Assembly (NCBI GenBank): GCA_023053545.1
Contig: JAKZAN010000004.1
Location: forward strand, 4,464,001-4,528,000
Length of the DNA: 64,000 nt
Source: Lepidurus packardi
Taxonomy: Eukaryota; Arthropoda; Branchiopoda; Notostraca; Triopsidae
Direction: 5' to 3'
A model generated the notes under the pieces. It was not told the origin of the DNA, ran no database searches, and saw nothing but the letters and a program-made list of their open reading frames with translations. Shown piece after piece: positions 11,991 to 23,270 of this stretch. Both the position numbers and the translations under genes were made by a program. Each line of letters opens with the position of its first letter. The stretch's first letter is position 1.

Positions 11991-12426
11991 ATAGTTATGA
12001 CTTTTTATAGTAAGAATCTTTTTATTAATTAAGACTAACCCTTTAGACCTTTGGTAAGGAAGAAGAAGGTTCAGAGCATAAACGAGGGTACGTTCTCAGT
12101 TTGGTTTAGTTTATTAAAATGTTCTTTTTTATGTCGACTAAAAGACTAGCAAATATCAGCGAGCAAGCCAGCAACTAACAAAAAACCCATTTAATATTTT
12201 TTTTTTAAACTTCCAAGTCACCGGGTTTCCAAATTGTAGACGGAATAAGTTAAGAAAAAGCGGAAAAGCCTAGGGTCTAAAAACACATAAAAAAAGACGG
12301 CAACAAGACTGGGTTAATTTTTTTTTTCGGTTTCAATTCAAAAGGCAAGACTTTTTTCTTTTGCTTTGTTCTTTTTGGCTGTTTTTGAACGTTAATCGAG
12401 TTCTCTAATAGAGAAATTAATTCAAT
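11991..12426. other. 3' flanks of KDM8 and the convergent repeat-protein gene
   Basis: AT-rich DNA with several homopolymer T and A runs and no open frame of note. It is the shared 3' region of two convergent genes. Confidence 0.5.
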
Positions 12427-15400
12427 TCACATGATAACACAAGGCATTGCACAGCACACGGGCAGACAAATTGGCACTACGGCAGCTCCGCCTGCAGCCC
12501 CGCCTGCTCCGGCCCCGCCCTTTCCTCCACTTTGGGATTCTCCTTTCTTCCCTTTCTTCTTTTCCATTGTACGGGACTAGAAATGAAGAACACAAATAAA
12601 ATTAGTGCCGGTAATATTACATTGTGTACACAATAATTCAGTCTAAATTGATTGAATATTAGTACCTGCATCGGTTCATCCTTCTTGCTAAACATGTCTT
12701 GACCAGGCGGGTAGTAAATGGGCGGGCCCGGAGTGCTCTTTTGGGGCGTGCGTTTGTCTAGTACGGGCTCTGGCTCTTTCACGGGTTGAACCGATATGGG
12801 TGCTCCGTTCGCTGCTGGCGTTACGGATATCATAGGCTTTTTGGGTACTGGCGCTGGAGTCGAAGTGACCGTCAGAGGCTAGAAAGTAAAAATCGTTAAA
12901 AAGTGTCAGAAAGCGATGAAAAAGACAAAGAAATTTACTTGTGGGACGCCTGAGAAGGAGGCCATTAAATCGTCGAGCTTTTTGGGCGGAGCTTGCTGCT
13001 CCGGTCCGTTGCTAGGACCACGACGGGCTGGAAGCGGAGAGGCGGGGCCTCCAGCAGGGGTGTAGAGCTTGGGTTTGACCGTGAGGGGATGACTGGGAAC
13101 ATTACAGAAGGGCTCATTAGGCGGAGCGTCTTTTGTGAGACGAGGGTAGTCCGGGTGGTTTGGAAAGTTACAGATTAACTGCGGATGGGAGAAAATGGTG
13201 CATTTAGGGGGTGAATCGGGCCCCACTTCACCCGCGTAGGCGGGAAAATCCGGATGGCGATTAATGTTGCAAATCAGTGGAGGGTGGTTGGGGATCGTGC
13301 AGATCGGGGCTGAAAGTGGAGTGCTTTTGCCTAGCAAGTGCGGGTAGTTGGGATGATCTCCCAAATTGCACATGGGGGGCTGCAAATGAGAAGGTACGTT
13401 GCAATAAGGATCAGCATTCGGCGGGGCATCTTGCGCCAATTTGGGGTAATCGGGATGGGCAGGAATATTGCACAAATGCGGATGGGAATTGACGTTGCAT
13501 TTCGGAGGTGTATTTGGCGGATCGTTGCCGGCATAGAGCGGGTACTCGGGATGTTTCTTGATGTTGCAGACCACGGTAGGGTGCGTCGGCAGGGTGCAAA
13601 TGGGTGGGGCAGAAGGTGTATTCCGGGTCATCAAACTAGGGAAATCTGGATGATCCGCAATGTTACACATGGGCTGATTGTGTTTGGGGACGTTGCAACA
13701 AGGGTCTTTTACATTCGGTCCCAGTTCTTTGGCCAGCTTGGGATAGTCGGGGTGCACAGGGATGTTGCAGATGGAAGGGTGAGTCTTGACACTGCAAGTA
13801 GGAGGTGATTTATGTCCCAAATTCCCCATGAAAACAGGATACTCTGGATGTTTGGGGATATTGCAGAGTAAAGAAGGGTGCGTAGGGACCGTGCATATTG
13901 GAGGAGCCAAGGGGGTAGTTTTGGTCATTAAATTGGGGTAATCTGGATGTTCGTCCATGTTGCAAATGGGCTGATAGTGAGTTGGGACATTGCACGAAGG
14001 TTCGGCATTTGGAGGGGCATCCCGAGCCAGTTTGGGGTAATCAGGGTGCAACGGAATGTTGCATAGGTAAGGGTGAGATTTCATGTTGCAAGTGGGGGGT
14101 GATCTAGGACCAAGTTTGACGGAAAACTCGGGGAAGCCGGGATGTTTGGGGATATTGCAAAGTAAAGGTGGATGATTCAACACCGAGCAAATCGGAGGAG
14201 CCAGAGGGGTGCTCTTTGTCATAAGATTGGGGTAGTCAGGGTGATCTTGTACGTTGCAGATCGGTTGGGCTGTATCGTGACCTGGCACGTTGCAAGAAGG
14301 TTCTGAATTGGGAGGAGCATCTTGGGCCAGTTTGGGGTAGTTGGGGTGTACTGGTATGTTACAAAGGTAAGGGTGAGCTTTGATATTACAAGTAGGCGGG
14401 GCATGGGGAGACAACTTGTGTCCAAAGTCTGGAAAGTGAGGGTGTTTGGGAATATTGCAGAGCAGACTGGGATGATTGGGAACGCTGCATATCGGCGGAG
14501 CTAATGGCGTATTCTTCGACATTAAATTGGGGTAATCCGGGTGATCGTCCACGTTGCAGGCCATTTGGGCGTGTTTGGGTAAGTTGCAGTAAGGTTCTAC
14601 CCCTGGAGGCAAATCCTGAGCCAATTTGGGGTAATCCGGGTGAGCGGGAATGGTGCACACTTGCGGATGAGCCGAAATGTTGCAGACGGGAGGGGAACGA
14701 GGTCCCAGGTTCTTGGTGGCAAACTCGGGATAGTTGGCATGTTTAGGGATGTTGCAGAGCAGCGGAGGATGGTCAGAAATGGTGCAGACTGGGTTTGGCG
14801 AATTTTGACTTTTGCCTAGCAATTTAGGGTAGTTTGGATGCTCGGGGATATTGCAGGCCGGCAACGGACTATGATTGGGGATGTTGCAGACGTATCCAAC
14901 GCTGGGCGGCAAGTCCGGTACGTGGAATCTTGGGAACTCCTCGTGGGTGTCGCAGTTGCAGATTAAGCGCGGGTGGCTTTGCACATGACAGCTCAGAGTG
15001 TTATATTTCTCACCGGGTGGGCGCAGGCCATCCATGTACCCTGGATAGTTTTCGTGGGTCGAAACGTTGCAAAAAGGTTTGGGAGTTCCCCCCGAATGTA
15101 CCGACTCGTTGTTGCCGGAAGATAGGGAAGATTCCGTGCGACTGTGTAGCACAAGTCTGGAGTTGTCGGTCGAAGGGGCTCCTTCTAAATACTGGTGTCC
15201 TTCAACGGAACTACCAAAGTGCTGCTGTTGTTGTTGTTGGGTCCGGTAGCTGTATGCGAACTTGGAGCGCGTAGCGTACGAAGAGGAAGAAGAACCTGTG
15301 TTCTCCGTACCCTCCCAGCGTTGCTCGGAATCGGGTTCCGTGACAATTGGCTCTCTTTCGTGGTACATTTCTTGTTCCTTGTGGCCATATGTCTGCATTT

Positions 15401-16903
15401 GCTGCTGTTGGTTCAGTTGCTGGTGGTGTATTTGGTACTGCTTTTGCTGTTGTTCATGTTGTCGCTGTTGCTGTTGTTCGTGTTGTCGTTGTTGCTCTTC
15501 ATTTTCTCGTTTTTGCTGTTGCTGTTGTTCATGTTGGTGGTGGATTTGGTACTGCTGTTGCTGTTTTTCATTCTCTTGCTGATGTTGTTGTTGCTGTTGT
15601 TGTGTCGTCCGATAACTGTAAGCGTATTGCCTTGCATTTCCGCTTTCGCGGGTACCGTCGGTTCGCTGTTCTTCAGGAAGATTCTGAGCAACCTGGCCCG
15701 TTGTTACGATGCTTTTGGTAACGACTGCTTGGTGGGTGTGGCCGGAATTAACGTTTCGGTTGGCGGCACTAGCGATTAGGTCTTCCAGTGCTAAATCTAT
15801 TTCATTCGGAGAAGAATCCAAAGAGGTAGCCTCTGGAGGTCTAGGCGTACTTTGGTGGAGCGGTAAGGTCGGGGTATCCCTTAACCTACTCGCTTGGGTG
15901 CGTTCAGGTTTTAAAGGTGGCTCACCTGAAATTGCATTAATTGATAGTGATTTTTTTATTATTTTTTTTTATTTATTTTCGTCTATATTACTTTGGTCGG
16001 GCGATCGTACTCGGTTTTGGCGATCAGTGGTACTGACTATTGATTGTACAGGGGAATCAACGTCAGATCTTTGCCCAGAACCGGTGCTATTGTACCGGTA
16101 GGTCGTCACGGTGCGTTTTTCGAAGGATCGCCCACGCTAAAGTTTCCAATGAAACCCATTTTAATGTTCTAAACTTTTGTAATAGGTTGAAAGTTTACGT
16201 CGGAATTGGTGCGAGAGATGGTACTCAAATGCGGGGCAGGTTCTCCTAATTCAACAGGTTCAAGTACAGGATCAGGGGTCGCCATTCCAACCAGTAAAGT
16301 ACCACCTCCACTTTCCCCGTATGTGTGATACTCCCGGTACTCGCGTTGAGCGCTACGAGAGCGAGTTGTGGCTAAGGCGGACTGAAAACTAGGGCTCGTA
16401 CTTTCCTGGTAACAAAAACGCCAAAGATTATGGCAATCATTTAAGATCCTTATTTATTATTCCAAAGATTAGCACATTTCAAAGAATAAACCTGATTTTA
16501 GATCATTTTTATTTTTTAATTACCTGTACTTCGGTACGGGCATATCGCTGGGCCGAGGCGCTTCGACTTCGCTGATTACTCCCTGGAGCAAGGCCGGGGA
16601 TGGGGCTGGTCGAAGCTTGTTGGCCGTAACTCCGATTCACGTAATTCTGCTGTTCCTGGAAGAGTCTGCGGTTGACGTGGTCGCGTTGTGGTGAAATGCT
16701 GGTTTGCAAATCATCCAGCATCCGATCTATGACGGCATTTTTAAGTTTGTTAGTTGAGTTTCTCGTAAAACTTAGGTCATCTTTTCTTATTGCGAAGCAT
16801 AGAACAATGAATTACCTAAACGGTTGTCCCATTCGGTGGGACGAAACGATGTCTCCACTGCCTGTTGCTGCAACGAGTACGACTCCATGTGGTTGGATGA
16901 CAT
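12427..16903 (-). CDS. LD-motif, Cys-x4-His repeat protein with CVIM tail (unnamed)
   Basis: I do not recognise this protein. Seven exons (16903-16816, 16726-16524, 16405-16199, 16136-15992, 15925-12939, 12878-12666, 12576-12427) total 3993 nt and encode 1330 residues. Order of parts: an LD-type motif (LDRMLDDL) about 30 residues from the start; a Ser/Arg/Tyr-rich region with repeated YSYRT; a second LD-like motif (IDLALEDL); Gln/His-rich tracts; about 700 residues with 40 Cys-x4-His units, mostly CN[IV]PxHPxYP; a third LD-like motif (LDDLMASF); a Pro-rich linker with GPPIYYPPGQDMF; then a basic KKKGKKGE stretch, a Gly/Ala run and the C-terminus CCAMPCVIM. LD motifs bind FAT- and CH-type domains in adhesion and muscle scaffolds. 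CVIM is a classical farnesylation box. I infer a membrane-attached cytoskeletal or adhesion scaffold. The start is the first ATG of the first exon found; an earlier exon is possible. Confidence 0.8.
12950..15080 (-). repeat. Cys-x4-His tandem protein repeats, six A-B-C triplets
   Basis: Within the large exon, 19 complete two-unit modules (C-x4-H, 3-6 residues, C-x4-H, then a 15-25-residue spacer) are flanked by one half module at each end. From the third module on they fall into three alternating types. Type A spacers end like NLMTKxTPLAPPI, type B contain CNIPKH and end near SPPT, and type C contain HPYLCNIPVHP and end KLAQDAPPNAEP. The A-B-C order repeats six times with a period of about 98 residues (about 295 nt), so the array grew by duplication of a three-module block. 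Confidence 0.9.
15395..15605 (-). repeat. Gln-coding CAG/CAA-rich tract
   Basis: An imperfect CAG/CAA/CAT tract encodes Gln/His/Glu-rich sequence such as QQQQQQHQQ and HEQQQQRQHEQQQ in the repeat-protein gene. The mix of codons suggests an old, fairly stable tract. Its complement gives long spurious frames on the + strand. Confidence 0.85.
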
Positions 16904-18449
16904 GTCGCCAATAAAAAGAAGTGAAGAGTTTTCAACGTTTTGCCTCACTTCCTAAATAGGGGAAGAAAAAGAGCATGAGCGTAGGTTGGAAGACTTGTTT
17001 GCGTAGGCATTCCACGCGCATTGGAGGAATATGCCCTTTTTAGGACAAAAGGTGCGAGTATGGGTCCATCTATGATCTCCCTCCCGTGTGCCCAAACCAG
17101 TTTGTGTTTCTTCACATCACCTTTTTTGGGGCGGAACCCACGTTTGGACTGCAATTTCTGTTGCCTTTATGGGTGTTACGCTATCTTCTCTTTCTTTTAA
17201 AAAAAATAATAAGTAAATAATTCCATTTATTTAAAAAAAGAAAAGAATATTTGTAAAAATAAAGAAATAAAGACAGGAAAAGCTTATATTAGTTTCTTAC
17301 ATGGAACAGACAGTAATGAGAATGAAGGATGAGAAGATGAGATTTTTCGCAGTGTGTAACAATTTCCTGGATAGCTATTTGTCCGTCAGTCGAGTTTTAT
17401 TTCCGTCTGCGTTGACTCAGGCGCAAAAGATCACATTCGCTTGCTTCCTCCGCACACACACACTCTTGGCAAGGTGCCCCCACCTTTTATTTAAGTTGTT
17501 TAATGTATAAGTGTATCGCTTTCGCCGCCTCGGTTTTTCTCTCTTATCTTTTACACTAGTTTTTTTCTGGCATGAAAAATGGGGAAACTTACCTTAAATG
17601 GTAATTCTCAGTGGTTCGAGATTGACAGCGTAAATGGGCTACACTGACGGGCGCAATTAGCGCATGATTGAGCGCAATTAAGTGTCAGATGTTTTGCAGT
17701 GTTGGACACCGTCAACCACTTTCACTTTCCTTAGACTCGTTCCAAGACGAATAGGCGAAGAGGGAAGCGACTATAGCCACTAACGTCTGCTGTGGGTCAC
17801 TGCCTTCATGAAAGTGAAGAAAGTTGGCAGAGAGTAGCCCAGAGAGGAGACCGGTGGAGTCAGGGCAAGTCCAAAGCTTTCGAGAGAACCAGGTATATAC
17901 GCAAGTAGGCGAATAGCTCAAACAGCGCTGGCGGGTTTTATGCTAAAAACTCCTCGGGAAATGCCCACGTTGCAAACACGCGATTACCGAGCGCTTTTTG
18001 CATATTGCGCTAAACCGGATTTTTTTTGGTGTGGTGGTTGGATTTCTTAAGCAATGGGGTGGGAGATACGTGGATTTTTTTTATTATTCAAGTATGAGAA
18101 ACGTTGCGAAGACCTTTGTGAGAATACATGAAAGTGTAAAAAAAGAGCCAGAGGAGCGGTTAGTAAGCATGTAATTTTAGACGCGGCAGTGCCGGTCGTT
18201 TTGCGGCATGCAGCCAGCTAAATTTAGAATGGATTTTGCGTCCTGGAAGGTATATACGAGATTGTGTATACACACATACACACACCCCGAAGAAAGTAGG
18301 CCAAGGCGTTTGGGTTTCCAGCAAGTCTTGTGTACGCGAAACAGTGGCTGTTTTGTTAATGAATTATACAAATTAGCGAAATTGGTTTAAACTCAAGACG
18401 GCGTTTCGTCAAAGACGTTCTACCCCCGATTTTTTTTTCTTCTTTTTAG
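16904..18449. other. Upstream region, no confident gene
   Basis: This holds the probable promoter of the LD/Cys-His protein. Only short unlinked open frames were seen. CA-rich words near 17450-17465 and 18265-18285 are the only repeats noticed. No recognisable protein was found. Confidence 0.4.
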
Positions 18450-18642
18450 GAAGTCTCATGGAGACTTGTATTGCGTACTCGGCTTACAAAGCCAGTGGGC
18501 CTTTAGTGAAAGAGGGGGCAGCTAACCTACTAGAAGGGGAGAACACAACAAATAAGACATTTGAATTTGTATCGAGCAAATACTCGAACGTTTTCGGGTT
18601 TGTTGTAAAAGGACTGGAGGACGTTCTAGATGACACTCGAGG
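18450..18642 (+). CDS. Possible orphan internal exon
   Basis: A stop-free stretch sits between a strong acceptor (long T run then TTTTTAG at about 18449) and a donor-like CGAG|GTACAG near 18642. It would encode about 63 residues including METCIAYSAYKASGPLVKEG and NVFGFVVKGLEDVLDDTR. It is not low-complexity and its composition is protein-like, but I do not recognise a family and found no neighbouring exons. It could be a chance open frame. Confidence 0.25.
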
Positions 18643-18659
18643 TACAGTAGGGCAATAGC

Positions 18660-19258
18660 ATTGAAAGTACTGCCGCGTGATTGTCACCGGTTGCGTCGCC
18701 GGCTGTTTGTCAAATGGATAAATGGTCCTCAAGAGGGCGCTAAGTGGGTCTTGCAATTGCGTAAGGATTCTATGAGTGTTAACTTGAATATTATACTAGG
18801 AAAAGCTTCCTGTTGCTTTATTGTGCGGACAGCTAATTAAATAGCTCTATACTTCTTTCGTAAACCACGCATAACCTTAATATACACCTTAATATACTCT
18901 ACTAATTCTTGGAAAAGACATTAAACACGATAGTAAACACGACACATTTTTAAAGTAACATTTCAAAATTCAAGCTCAAGCTTCAGTATGTGAAGTACTT
19001 GTGTATTGTAACTTAACTACTCTGAAAGGTGCAAGTGCAAAATGCTCTAAATAGTACCAACACTAACTGTTAGAAAGGGGTCTATAGGTTTTTATGCCTA
19101 TTTTACTTCCAGATGATAAGAAGGAAATTTATCAGATTAAAAGGGTTACTAGAATTCCAATAATAATTTTTCCGAACAGTCAATACTTTTCCCGCTTCCC
19201 GTCTTTAGGAATATAATGTTAAAATAGTCTGTGATTTAATTCAGCGTCTTTAGTTGTC
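18660..19258. other. Intergenic, no gene seen
   Basis: AT-rich DNA with no supported feature, presumably the 3' flank of the first member of the secreted-protein array. Confidence 0.4.
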
Positions 19259-20146
19259 TCATGGCGATGCATTCCCGGCTAAGAGATCCACGATTGCAGT
19301 TACAGCTGCTTCCGCCGCGGGCTGTAAAATCACCACGGATTCTGCAATATTTGGATTCAAATTGGCAAGAGCTGCTTCCGTCGAGTTCGGTAAAGTAAAT
19401 TTCCACACTCGTGGTGCTGCTGGAAGTCGAAGTTGAACCACCTTGTCAGAGCCATCTGGCGATGAATCAGATCTCGTGTTCGAATTGGGATTTCCTAGGT
19501 GCATAGCTATGGCTGCCACGTTGGAAATTACTGGTAAAACGCTTTCCGGAATGGCGTGGTACAAACCCAGAATAGCCATGTTCGCCAAGTTTTCGGCACC
19601 ATTCGATAGAATAACTTCTGTTTTTCGTAATGCAGCTGGATGTCCATCTTGAGGATTCGAATCAGCTGGCCGCTTAGGGGTTTTGAACCATTTCCCGAAA
19701 GTTTCCTGTAGAGTTGTCTCCACAGAGGCCGGTAGTGGAATATTAAACTTTTCCAATACGTCTGGAAACTCAAGTTGAGCCGCTTCGTCAGAACTTCGTA
19801 GCAACTCGTCAGTTTTCTGGTTACTATTGGGCAAATTTGATGTTACTATGTGTGCAACTATTGCTGCTATGTCGGGAAGTATTGGCATAACGGAATGCGG
19901 AATTAGGTTGGGCACATTTTCGATAGCAGTGTTTAAAGATAACACCATTGGTTGTGATACTGTTATTTCGCGGTCTGTGTCTGTCAATAGTCAAGAAAAA
20001 GAAGAAATTCAAACAATTTTAATTTTCGATACGACTTTTTAAAAGAGAAGTGAGCGTTTACCGGTATTTTGATGGTTGGAAGCGACAGTTTTAGCTTGCG
20101 AGGCAGCCAAGCAGCAAGTAACTAGGAGAGCAATGACAAGTTTCAT
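19259..20146 (-). CDS. Secreted array protein A (internally duplicated)
   Basis: Unknown secreted protein of 268 residues. Exon 1 (20146-20062, 85 nt) encodes the signal peptide MKLVIALLVTCCLAASQA plus a short linker; exon 2 (19980-19259) encodes the rest, with a phase-1 junction. The mature part contains two related halves, each with a block like IPHSVMPILPDIAAIVAHI / IPESVLPVISNVAAIAMHL, an NPNSN or NLPNSN linker and an acidic stretch, so it arose by internal duplication. There are no cysteines outside the leader. The leader exon is very like those of the other array members, but the mature sequence is quite different. I infer common descent through the leader and gene structure. Function unknown. 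Confidence 0.75.
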
Positions 20147-20205
20147 CTTGGATTACTAGGATTGCTATGGCAGTCGAAGATACCTGTAAGCCAATACTGG
20201 TCCCG

Positions 20206-20213
20206 TATTTATA
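20206..20213 (-). promoter_or_regulatory. TATA box of array gene A
   Basis: TATAAATA on the minus strand, about 60 bp upstream of the start codon. The transcribed leader that follows shares the word ATCTTCGACTG with gene B, pointing to a shared 5' UTR ancestry. Confidence 0.6.
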
Positions 20214-20219
20214 CTCAGT

Positions 20220-21633
20220 GGTCAGCATTGTTTCGTCGGTGTGGTCGTCACCCGTGTTTAAATGACAGTATAATTAATGGGAGATATTCTTATTCGGTGG
20301 AGTACTTGCTTACCTAACGTATTTTGTTTAAAAACCTGTATTACACAATTCTCTTTAAGAGTGATGGATGCGGAGACATGACAGGCGTTGTCTTTATGTT
20401 TCTGTTTCGAGGGTACTTCAAAAGGAATTTGGGGCTGTTAGGAAGGTAGAGTAACGTAATGATTGTATGTTGTATTGAAAAGAATTGGGTGCGGATTGAA
20501 AAGAATTGGAAACGGATTTCCAGGTTTTCACCGTGTCAGGCGCTGGTTTATCTCGAGGCAGTTTTTTTATTTATTTTACTTCCCGGAATATTGTTCTCCA
20601 AGATGTGCATCACAGTTTGCTGATGTGTAGTACTGTATCTACTGAAAGATGTCTCTGTGATTTTTGTTTAAGATGACGTAGATGCTTTCTTCTGCTGCAC
20701 TTCATATATTGTACAAGTTTTTAGATTTTGAGACTCGATGATTTCGTATCTTTAATTTTAGGTTCTGCATTTGCAGGTATGCTTTCTGGTTTTTATATAA
20801 TTACAGTGGAAACATGTCACGTTTTTATCCTTTAGTGTTAGTGTCCATTCGGATTCTCGTAATTACACTGTAAAAAATGCCAGTAATTTGTAGGGAAATA
20901 AATGTAATTAATAAATGTATAGTTAATCCCCTGGTGTCATTTCCTTTGTAACACTTTTCGCAGGATTTTGTCATTAATTTTTGTAATTTTGGTAAATTGC
21001 TTGGAAGTTTCGAATTTTGTATTGTAATATTAGAATTTGATTTCTATTTACTATTTTTATGGGCATAAAAGTCACCAGACAATTACCAGCAACTTTTTAC
21101 AGTCTGTATGACACCAACAGGTATAGTTTTAGACCTAGTACAACTTCAGATCAGCTTTAAGAGCAGTTTAAGATCAATTTAAGATCAGCTCGTTCCTGCT
21201 GGAAATTGTTGCTAATTTTGGCGAGCAGATAAGTTGTAGTTGCAAGTTGGACAATGTGTGAATATAAGTTACAAGAATTTTACTCCCGCATCAGTTTTAC
21301 TCCAGCCCGCTGTCTGTTCATATAAAAGACGTGTTTCAAGACAGTATGTAAGTACTCTTGGAACGAAATCTATAGCGTAATTGCAGATAAGTTTTCTTAA
21401 AAAAATCGATTTAAAAACAAAGACGGTTTGTTAACGGTTTGGATTTAATTCAACGAGAAGCGAATGTCTACACAAAAACGTGACGGATTTAGAGTTCAGA
21501 GGCGTGGAGTTTATTTATTTCTGGCCACAACTATACAGTAAAAACGGTACACTTGTAAGCCGAATAGGAAATGTGGGGAGAAAGGAAAAAGGATTTAAAA
21601 ATTCATAATCCAAAATCATCGAGTAATACAACA
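20220..21633. other. Intergenic between array genes A and B
   Basis: About 1.4 kb, AT-rich, with no open frame of interest. A local imperfect repeat of AGATCAG/AAGATCA words occurs near 21150-21190. Confidence 0.4.
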
Positions 21634-22248
21634 CTAGTTGGCATTAGTAGTTTGGGCTGGGTTAGCCAACCCAAGGATCTGCTGGACGAAGTCTTGAACA
21701 CCCTTTGCAACTTCTGCTACTTGTTCCGGTAGACTAATTGTTAACGGTTTGCCTGCTTCTGTAAATTGGACATTAAGTATACATACAGTATTAGAAATAC
21801 ATAGATAGTTGATCTCTTCTCTAATAATTTTTTTTGTTAAATACCGGCGCGGATTTGAACCGAGTTATCTGTGGCAGTCTCAATATTTGTGTTTTTCAGT
21901 ATGTCGGCTACAACCGTTTGCACTAAAGTGATGAAGTAGTCTAGTCCTTGTCTTTCGCTTGGAGCCGAGTTGTCGCTATTAGGTGAAAGCTGTGCAACAA
22001 TCTGTTCAACGATATTGGCTAATGTCTGGGGAACCGCTTCCAACAGAGCCGATACATCAACTTGGCGTTCATTCCCTGCTTCTGAAACAAGCCGTGGAAA
22101 ACGGAATGATTAGAAGAGTTAAAGTACCAAAATGGTTTACTACAATGAAAAAATTGAACGTACCGGCAGCTTGATTCTTGGGATCGATAACTTTGGCTTG
22201 CGAGGCAACCAAGCAGAAAGTGGCGAGTAAAGTAACAACGAGTTTCAT
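21634..22248 (-). CDS. Secreted array protein B
   Basis: Unknown secreted protein of 148 residues with three exons: 22248-22164 (85 nt leader), 22081-21845 and 21758-21634, both introns in phase 1. The signal peptide is MKLVVTLLATFCLVASQA. The mature part contains VSALLEAVPQTLANIVEQIV and a second similar helix-like block (LPEQVAEVAKGVQDFVQQIL), so it also looks internally repetitive. Both exon 2 and exon 3 begin with the residues EAG, suggesting exon duplication. Reading through the second donor would give a slightly different end at about 21838. Function unknown. Confidence 0.72.
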
Positions 22249-22306
22249 CTTGAAAATCTGGGATTGTTATGTCAGTCGAAGATGTCTCTAAGTCGGTATT
22301 GGTCTC

Positions 22307-22315
22307 CTTTTTATA
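22307..22315 (-). promoter_or_regulatory. TATA box of array gene B
   Basis: TATAAAAAG on the minus strand about 60 bp upstream of the start codon, the same spacing as in the other array members. Confidence 0.6.
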
Positions 22316-22985
22316 TTCAAACGGTCGGCACTTGAAACTGGTTACGGAACATGTGTTCCAGGCACCTGAATTTGGTGACTAAATAATTGGACGCGAAGGC
22401 TATAATCATAAAAAATGATTCAACTTCTTTATGGATTTTTTAGCCTATGTATGAACAACGTTTATATGTTACAATGAAACGTGGAACGTAACAGACCTTG
22501 TCCTCGTAGAAAGAAAAGACACTTGCTTTTTCTTCTGGAGAAGGATATTTTAATTATATGAGCTGGATAAGCTGTAATTCTCAAGGTGGAACATATCCTT
22601 AGTTTACAATTGTAAGAAAATGTGCCGCGTCATCATGGCTCATATCTTCCTTAATCACTCCATTCCCTTTCTTCCACGTTCTTTTATAGCAGGTGTTCTT
22701 CCGGTTTTGCTGTAGCAATACATCTCGAATTATATGCTATTTAGAGTGACGTGGAACCTACCAGTTCCTTACGTGTGTACAATCTGTAATTTTAAACTTG
22801 GTTTTCAATCATATTTGTATAGTGAAAAGTAGCTTTACGGCAGAACACTTCCGAACAAGTATATAGAATAACACCACAATAGTGACTGTGGTGTTAGAAA
22901 CTATATATTGTGTTTCTAACTTTTAATTCAGAAATAAGGTACTGAAAGTGTAGAGATCGAGCTTAGCTATACAAGGAGCCATAAT

Positions 22986-23270
22986 TTAAGCAATGAAACA
23001 TATGTGGCAGGAAGAATTGAAACGATTACCTGCTGAAGAAATGATGTAACCCACGACGGCGTTAACGGAGGCGGATATAGAGCTGCTGAATAGCGTTGGG
23101 AGCACTAAGCTGGAAAGAAGCTTGCATCCGACGATCACCTTGATAAGACAATTGGAAACGGAATACAAAGCAACAGACGAATTAATGTGTCACAGCGCGT
23201 GTCTGCAGCGCTAATTTGGTGCTTTAGAATTGGTCGAAAAGCTTACGAACGTTTTTTGCATTTTCTTATT
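22986..23270 (-). pseudogene. Truncated secreted-family copy C
   Basis: A decayed 3' part of a family member. A readable piece has LVLPTLFSSSISASVNAVVG and ends in a different way from intact copies, and an upstream frame has RKLFDQF. The leader exon and the first half of the mature part are missing and stops interrupt the frame. It lies directly downstream of intact copy D, just as fragment E lies downstream of copy F. Confidence 0.65.

Noticed and set aside
13277-14746. Many open frames of 60-156 codons on both strands
   Set aside because: Shadows produced by the regular codon pattern of the Cys-x4-His repeats.
12950-15080. CRISPR-like regular repeats
   Set aside because: The period of about 295 nt is imperfect at DNA level, lies in an open reading frame, and belongs to a eukaryotic protein repeat.
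15195-15779. Long Leu/Val-rich frames on the + strand
   Set aside because: They are the complement of the Gln-coding CAG/CAA tract of the minus-strand gene.
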